In this document: positions 59,893 to 64,000 of the stretch, piece after piece
How positions within the stretch are numbered: the stretch's first letter is position 1
Layout of the letters: each line of letters opens with the position of its first letter
Assembly: GCA_910574255.1 (NCBI GenBank)
Contig: CAJTAK010000005.1
Location: forward strand, 147,184 to 211,183
DNA length: 64,000 bases
Source of the DNA: Clostridia bacterium
GTDB lineage: Bacteria; Bacillota; Clostridia; Lachnospirales; Lachnospiraceae
Direction of reading: 5' to 3'
The notes under the pieces: model-generated
Told to the model about the DNA's origin: nothing
The model's database searches: none
The model's input: only the letters and a program-made list of their open reading frames with translations
Translations under genes and position numbers: made by a program

Positions 59893-61125
59893 ATGAAAGA
59901 TATAAAAACCATTTCAGGCGGCGTGACAGCGGCAAAAGGATTTGAGGCAGCAGCAGCGGCAGCGGAGATCAAATATAAGGGGCGCACGGATATGGCCCTT
60001 ATCTACAGCGAGACGCCCTGTCAGGCAGCGGGAACCTTTACCACCAATGTAGTAAAAGCTGCTCCTGTAAAATGGGATCAGAAGATTGTGGCCGAGTCTC
60101 CCTTTGTTCAGGCAGTGGTTGTCAATTCCGGAATTGCAAACGCCTGCACGGGAGCGGAAGGGTATGGGTATTGCAAGGATACAGCTAGAGAGTGTGCCAG
60201 GGTGCTGGATGTGCCGGAGGATGCCGTATTGGTAGCTTCCACAGGCGTGATCGGCATGCAGCTTCCTATGGAACGTCTGAAAAAGGGAATCACTTTATTA
60301 AAGGAAGCAAAGGGCAGCACTGCAGAGCACGGTACGGCGGCGGCCAAGGCAATTATGACTACGGATACAGTGCATAAGGAGATTGCGGTTCAGACAGAGA
60401 TCGGCGGAAAAACAGTGACCATCGGCGGAATGTGCAAGGGCTCTGGTATGATACATCCCAATATGTGCACCATGCTTGCCTTTGTGACCACGGACGTCTG
60501 CATTTCCAAGGAAATGCTGCAAAAGGCTGTGAGCGAGGATGTAAAGGATACTTTCAATATGATTTCTGTGGACGGAGATACCTCCACCAATGATACATTG
60601 CTGGTTCTGGCCAACAAAGCGGCAGGAAATCCGGAGATAGCAGAGGAAAATGAGGACTTCAGGCAGTTTGCGGCTGCTCTTAATATAGTCAATACTTATC
60701 TTGCAAAGAAAATGGCAGGGGATGGGGAAGGAGCCACAGCCCTTTTTGAAGTAAAGATTGTGGGTGCAAAGACAAAGGAGGATGCAGTGACCTTAAGTAA
60801 GTCTGTGGTGACCTCCAGCCTGGTGAAAGCGGCCATCTATGGTCATGATGCCAACTGGGGGCGGATTCTTTGTGCTATGGGTTATTCCGGCGTACAGTTT
60901 GATCCGGAGAAAGTGGATCTGTTCTTTGAGAGTAAGGCAGGAAGGCTTCAGATTATAGAAAACGGCGTTGCAGTGGATTACAGTGAAAAGGAGGCTACCC
61001 GGATTTTGTCGGAGCCGGAGGTGACAGCTTTGGCGGATGTGAAGATGGGGGATGCTGCGGCTGCGGCGTGGGGATGTGATCTCACGTATGATTATGTGAA
61101 GATTAATGCGGATTATCGGTCATAA
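59893..61125 (+). CDS. argJ: Bifunctional ornithine acetyltransferase / N-acetylglutamate synthase
   Basis: 410 residues. The autoprocessing site is in 'GSGMIHPNMCTMLAFVTTD'; the Thr of the TML motif becomes the N-terminal nucleophile of the beta chain (usually ATML, here CTML). 'VNSGIANACTGAEG', 'STGVIGMQLP' and 'GRILCAMGYSG' are conserved. It recycles the acetyl group from N-acetylornithine to glutamate, making the pathway cyclic. A terminator follows, so the operon ends here. Confidence 0.96.
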   Translation: MKDIKTISGGVTAAKGFEAAAAAAEIKYKGRTDMALIYSETPCQAAGTFTTNVVKAAPVKWDQKIVAESPFVQAVVVNSGIANACTGAEGYGYCKDTARECARVLDVPEDAVLVASTGVIGMQLPMERLKKGITLLKEAKGSTAEHGTAAAKAIMTTDTVHKEIAVQTEIGGKTVTIGGMCKGSGMIHPNMCTMLAFVTTDVCISKEMLQKAVSEDVKDTFNMISVDGDTSTNDTLLVLANKAAGNPEIAEENEDFRQFAAALNIVNTYLAKKMAGDGEGATALFEVKIVGAKTKEDAVTLSKSVVTSSLVKAAIYGHDANWGRILCAMGYSGVQFDPEKVDLFFESKAGRLQIIENGVAVDYSEKEATRILSEPEVTALADVKMGDAAAAAWGCDLTYDYVKINADYRS

Positions 61126-61150
61126 CAGAATGAATAGGGGAAAATATGTG

Positions 61151-61184
61151 AAAAGAGGCCAGTTCGTTAAGAACTGGCTTTTCC
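61151..61184 (+). terminator. Terminator after argJ
   Basis: AAAAGAGGCCAGTTC pairs with GAACTGGCTTTT around GTTAA; the T-run is inside the stem base. Confidence 0.8.
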
Positions 61185-61254
61185 GCTGCTGGGTATGATT
61201 TAGATTTTGATTTAAATGCACCTTTTTATGTTGCTTTTCGAGATCCTACGACTC

Positions 61255-62343
61255 CTAATTTTCTTCCAAAAACCGCAGGATATCAACGGCTTTGGGCGGA
61301 CATCCCTTTAAAAAATCAGAACAGCAGGAAGTACAATTCCCTATACCGATTTTTCCGGGACAATTTTTCCAGCCCTGGCCGATGGAGACAGGAGAGGCAT
61401 TCTTTTTAAGCTTTCCGGCTTGGCGTAAACGGTCTAGTGCATAGATAAGGGAACCATAACAAGCGGAGCAGGCATCCTTGGGAGCAGTATATCCGGCCAG
61501 AGCTTCTACCCGGCGTGTGAATCTGGGACGGGAGTCAGTAAAAGTATCTTGATTCAGCAAAATTACATTTGCTTTCGAGGTGTCGGCACAACCTACCCCC
61601 AGACGCTCTGCCATAGTAATATAGGGCACTTCATCTACGGAATGCCCCATAGAATCGCAAACATAGGCATCACAAAGGACTGGATCCCAAAAGCCCAGGA
61701 TTCGGTTCATGGTTACAGGATTGCCGCCCTCTTCAAAATCCAGATCCCCACAGATATTGTCTACCAATATAAAATCATTGCGGGCAACTGTGTTTAAGTG
61801 AGCAATAGGCTTATGGAGACCCAACGTATGAAATCTGCGTTTTTCAGAATTGGGAATCACACCTTTATTATTCTTAAGGGCGCAGGTGATAGTAGTTTGA
61901 CAATGCCCCTTAAGAACTGGAAGATTAATCATAAAGTCCACATTCATTGCAGCATCACATACATTGATTTGCATTCCTTTTGCATCATAGGTATGATAGC
62001 TGTCCTTTTGGAGATCCACAAAGGGGATACCATAGGCATCACAGATGCGGTCATAGCCAAATGCATGGAAGGAACGAGAGGTACGCTCTCCAACCCAGGA
62101 GCTTTCCATCACTGTAATGTGAGAAAAACCATGTTTTTGCAGATATTCAATGGTTCCAGCGGTTAGCTCTCCATGAGTGGTGGCTCCAAGGGAAGGATCC
62201 TTGGCACAGATCAGGTTTGGTTTTAATCCAATATGTTTTTTGGTGCTGCCAATAGCTGCTGCCAGCTCTGCAGCTTCCAAAAGCTGCAAGGTCATTTCCT
62301 TATAGTTTGTTCCGTGAATAATGAAAATATCTTTTTTGTTCAT
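61255..62343 (-). CDS. DUF362 protein (iron-sulfur, function unknown)
   Basis: 362 residues. ATG 62343 lies 11 nt after AGGAGG; an ATG three codons upstream is only 2 nt away. DUF362 features: 'HIGLKPNLICA', 'GTIEYLQKHGFSHITVMESSW', 'MINLPVLKGHCQTTITCALKNNKGV'. The C-terminus has several cysteines ('CSACYGSLIYALD', 'CPGKIGIGNCTSCCSDFLKGCPP'), suggesting one or two Fe-S clusters in an unusual CxxCC arrangement. The role is unknown; a ferredoxin-linked redox function is possible. Confidence 0.82.
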   Translation of the reverse strand: MNKKDIFIIHGTNYKEMTLQLLEAAELAAAIGSTKKHIGLKPNLICAKDPSLGATTHGELTAGTIEYLQKHGFSHITVMESSWVGERTSRSFHAFGYDRICDAYGIPFVDLQKDSYHTYDAKGMQINVCDAAMNVDFMINLPVLKGHCQTTITCALKNNKGVIPNSEKRRFHTLGLHKPIAHLNTVARNDFILVDNICGDLDFEEGGNPVTMNRILGFWDPVLCDAYVCDSMGHSVDEVPYITMAERLGVGCADTSKANVILLNQDTFTDSRPRFTRRVEALAGYTAPKDACSACYGSLIYALDRLRQAGKLKKNASPVSIGQGWKNCPGKIGIGNCTSCCSDFLKGCPPKAVDILRFLEEN

Positions 62344-62582
62344 AGGTATCATAACCTCCTGTTCTGATTATATAATAGTTTATATTTTCTGGCAAATGGA
62401 AGGAGAGCGTTTATATAATTTAGCCTGTTGTGCCGCTTAAATAACCAGTGCTGCATTCTTTGCACAAAGTACTAAAAAAGCCCCAAATATATCTATGAAA
62501 TTGGTGAGCCAGTTCATAAGCTTTGGGAAAAATTTGATGTAAGGATAGGGGAGAAAATAGGAAAATTAGTAGAAAAAGATAT

Positions 62583-62621
62583 AAATAAGTTCGTAGAGTA
62601 ACCTGCTCTACGAATTTATTT
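62583..62621 (+). terminator. Hairpin with U-rich tail (copy 1 of a 25-nt inverted element)
   Basis: AAATAAGTTCGTAGAG pairs with CTCTACGAATTTATTT (16 bp, one G-U) around TAACCTG, followed by TTGTG. The inner 25 nt (62590-62614) recur in exact reverse complement at 62821-62845. It may be a terminator read by the downstream antiterminators. Confidence 0.6.
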
Positions 62622-62745
62622 TTGTGTTTAACGTTTATTATTATAACCAGATCTAGAATTATTTTCAATATAAATTATAAATTTTCGTCGGATTCGTCGG
62701 TTTACTCTTTTATAATCCCTGTTTTCTAGTAGATTTTTTGAAGCA

Positions 62746-63417
62746 ATGTGCACTTTGGACATGCAGTCACGTAAAAAAATTACAAAATTTCCCAAAAAAG
62801 TCTTATATTCTCCTTTCGATTTCGTAGAGCAGGTTACTCTACGAAAAAATGCAGAAGCAGCAAGGCTCTTAGATACTGAAAGAGCTGCGGTACAGAAAGG
62901 GGTCCTTGATATCTGGTATGTGCTTTATTGTCCGAATCAAAAGGAAGAAGATCTGCTCTATGCCTGTAAGCAGCATTTGACCGGAGCGGCTCTTAAGGAT
63001 GCCTTTGTGTTCACCTATGACCGCATGCGGCGGTACGGCGGTGCCTGGCATCTGGAGCGGCAGCTGTTGTTTCCTCATTATCTGTTCCTAGAGAGCAAAG
63101 ACGAAGAGGAGCTGGCGGAAGAATTAAAGAGGTATTCCCCTGTGTTTTCGGTGTTTGAGAGCGGCGGAAAGCTGATTCGGGTGGAGCCGGAGGAAGAGGA
63201 GCTCCTGCGGATGCTCTGCGGAGAGGGCCATCACTCGCAGATGTCCCGGGGATATATCCGGGATGGACAGACCGTAGTGACGGAAGGGCCGCTTCGGGGC
63301 AGGGAGAATCTGATCCGGAGGATTGACCGGCATAAGAGGATTGCCCGGGTGGGAATGCCGTCTGCGGGACGCCTTCGGGAGATGCAGGTTGGGTTGGAGA
63401 TTGTGTCGAAGAGCTAG
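62746..63417 (+). CDS. NusG-like specialised antiterminator (LoaP family), start uncertain
   Basis: The family sequence begins at 'WYVLYCPNQKEEDLLYACKQHL' (about 62914) and shows the NGN domain ('AWHLERQLLFPHYLFLES') and a C-terminal KOW region ('IRDGQTVVTEGPLRGRENLIRRIDRHKRIARV'). The expected start position 62911 reads ATC, with AAAGGGG (62896-62902) 8 nt before it. The nearest in-frame ATGs are 62746 and 62761, without a ribosome site, and would add ~55 odd residues partly encoded by a hairpin repeat. LoaP proteins let RNA polymerase read through terminators in long operons. Confidence 0.75.
   Translation: MCTLDMQSRKKITKFPKKVLYSPFDFVEQVTLRKNAEAARLLDTERAAVQKGVLDIWYVLYCPNQKEEDLLYACKQHLTGAALKDAFVFTYDRMRRYGGAWHLERQLLFPHYLFLESKDEEELAEELKRYSPVFSVFESGGKLIRVEPEEEELLRMLCGEGHHSQMSRGYIRDGQTVVTEGPLRGRENLIRRIDRHKRIARVGMPSAGRLREMQVGLEIVSKS
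62821..62845. repeat. 25-nt hairpin, exact reverse complement of the one at 62590
   Basis: TTCGTAGAG-caggtta-CTCTACGAA. The two copies are inverted and 206 bp apart. Their flanks are not related, so this is not a simple transposon end pair. This copy lies inside the possible N-terminal extension of the LoaP-like gene. Confidence 0.75.
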
Positions 63418-63490
63418 TACAACCTTGCACAAATAACAGTGAGTTCTGCACTTGCTATCTATGCGATGCTGTACTAGAGAAAAAGCATCA

Positions 63491-63524
63491 TACCTGCTCT
63501 GCAGTTTAGACTGCGGAGCAGGTA
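63491..63524 (+). promoter_or_regulatory. Leader hairpin between the two LoaP-like genes
   Basis: TACCTGCTCTGCAGT (63491-63505) and ACTGCGGAGCAGGTA (63510-63524) form a 15-bp stem with one G-U and the loop TTAG. No U-run follows. LoaP needs a hairpin in the 5' leader of its target; this is a candidate. Confidence 0.5.
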
Positions 63525-63659
63525 GAAGTGTGTAATAAGGAAAAAGATTGATTTGGGGTATGGGCCGCAAAATGGCGAAGCATGCCCATTTTCAGGAAAA
63601 ACATTTAGCTAATATATGCAGGTTTCTCTGATGTATCGCCATGAAAGGAAAATTGGGAT

Positions 63660-64000
63660 ATGTGGTATGCTATACAGACGCTTACAGGCAAGGAAGAAAG
63701 AGCAATAAAAGAGATTGAGAAGATGGTAGACCGCCGAGTGTATGAAAAGTGCTTTTTACTGAAGCGGGAAGCGGTCTGGCGCATTCAGGGGACATGCAAA
63801 ATACACATAGAACCTCTTTTCCCAGGCTATATTTTTGTCCGAACACAGAATCCTGGAGAATTCTGCAGGCAGTTAAAAGCAGTTCCGGAGTATACAAGGA
63901 TTTTAGGGAAAGAAGAAAGTGGATTTTATCCTGTTTCTGAAGACGAGGAACTGTTTCTAAAGCGATTGCTGAATAAAGATACCGAGGATACAGTACGGCT
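63660..64000 (+). CDS. LoaP-type NusG paralog (cut by window edge)
   Basis: Open from ATG 63660 to the window end with no stop. The first residues 'MWYAIQTLTGKEERAIKEIEKM' are the canonical start of NusG-like antiterminators, followed by 'CFLLKREAVWRIQGTCKIHIEPLFPGYIFVRTQ' region and 'VPEYTRILG'. AAAGGA lies 10 nt before the ATG. A second family member 240 bp after the first suggests control of a long operon, such as polysaccharide or secondary-metabolite genes, to the right. Confidence 0.85.
   Translation, partial: MWYAIQTLTGKEERAIKEIEKMVDRRVYEKCFLLKREAVWRIQGTCKIHIEPLFPGYIFVRTQNPGEFCRQLKAVPEYTRILGKEESGFYPVSEDEELFLKRLLNKDTEDTVR

Noticed and set aside
62420..62668. 82-codon minus-strand ORF
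   Set aside because: No ribosome site or family match; part of it is the translation of the 25-nt hairpin repeat.
1..64000. tRNA, rRNA or origin of replication
   Set aside because: No cloverleaf, rRNA-like segment, or DnaA-box cluster was seen by reading; a tRNAscan or covariance search was not possible here.

Overview
The window reads as chromosome of an anaerobic, spore-forming, low-to-mid GC Firmicute, most likely a Lachnospiraceae (Clostridia) gut bacterium. The evidence is AGGAGG-type ribosome sites with 17-bp spaced sigma-A promoters, a GerW/YtfJ and DUF2953 sporulation pair, a Rex redox repressor, a group B [FeFe] hydrogenase, a pyridine-nucleotide-independent type of thioredoxin reductase, ECF transport and LoaP/NusG-like antiterminators. 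The family assignment is inference. No rRNA, tRNA, CRISPR array, phage or intact insertion sequence was seen.

Layout. 1-9360: the end of a LacI regulator, a perfect palindromic operator, then a tightly coupled operon of RbsABC-type sugar transporter, M81 (MlrC-like) protein, GH20-like glycosidase, L-rhamnose mutarotase and an M24 pita-bread hydrolase. 9.6-12.5 kb: an orphan ASRT-family protein, argH and a response regulator. 12.8-19.9 kb: histidine kinase, acylphosphatase, [FeFe] hydrogenase, YfcE phosphodiesterase, Ktr/Trk potassium uptake pair and a membrane-anchored amidase. 20-29.5 kb: NlpC/P60 hydrolase, GntR-ABC operon, a decapitated ROK gene, Fe-alcohol dehydrogenase, VanY-type carboxypeptidase, cardiolipin synthase and a CBS protein. 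29.7-42.6 kb: ABC-F ATPase, rex, alr-mazF, yebC, a CFI-box protein with metY, tepA, an Rpn-family nuclease, NUDIX, and ytfI/gerW. 42.7-50.8 kb: TraX, a five-gene peptide/nickel ABC transporter, thioredoxin and its reductase. 51-56.5 kb (minus strand): ECF transporter T, A and S components, SAM hydrolase and nucleoside hydrolase. 56.7-64 kb: rarA, argC-GNAT-argJ behind ARG boxes, a DUF362 protein, and two NusG/LoaP-like antiterminators that probably open a surface-polysaccharide or similar long operon beyond the right edge.

The most notable unexplained content is non-coding. Four copies of a roughly 110-165 nt element (409, 9360, 24538, 40613) fold into one long two-tier hairpin plus a small 3' hairpin. 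The apical loop is nearly invariant while helix bases change with compensation, and each copy sits just before a ribosome site. A second family of 50-52 nt units (14.3, 38.4, 45.8, 49.4 kb) also occupies gene leaders; one copy is read in frame inside an ABC permease. A third mosaic family lies at 10.0, 12.55 and 54.4 kb.

Functionally, the best candidate for an under-described protein system is the SAM hydrolase, nucleoside hydrolase and ECF group. The sugar-transport operon that pairs a glycosidase with two peptidase-fold enzymes is the second.
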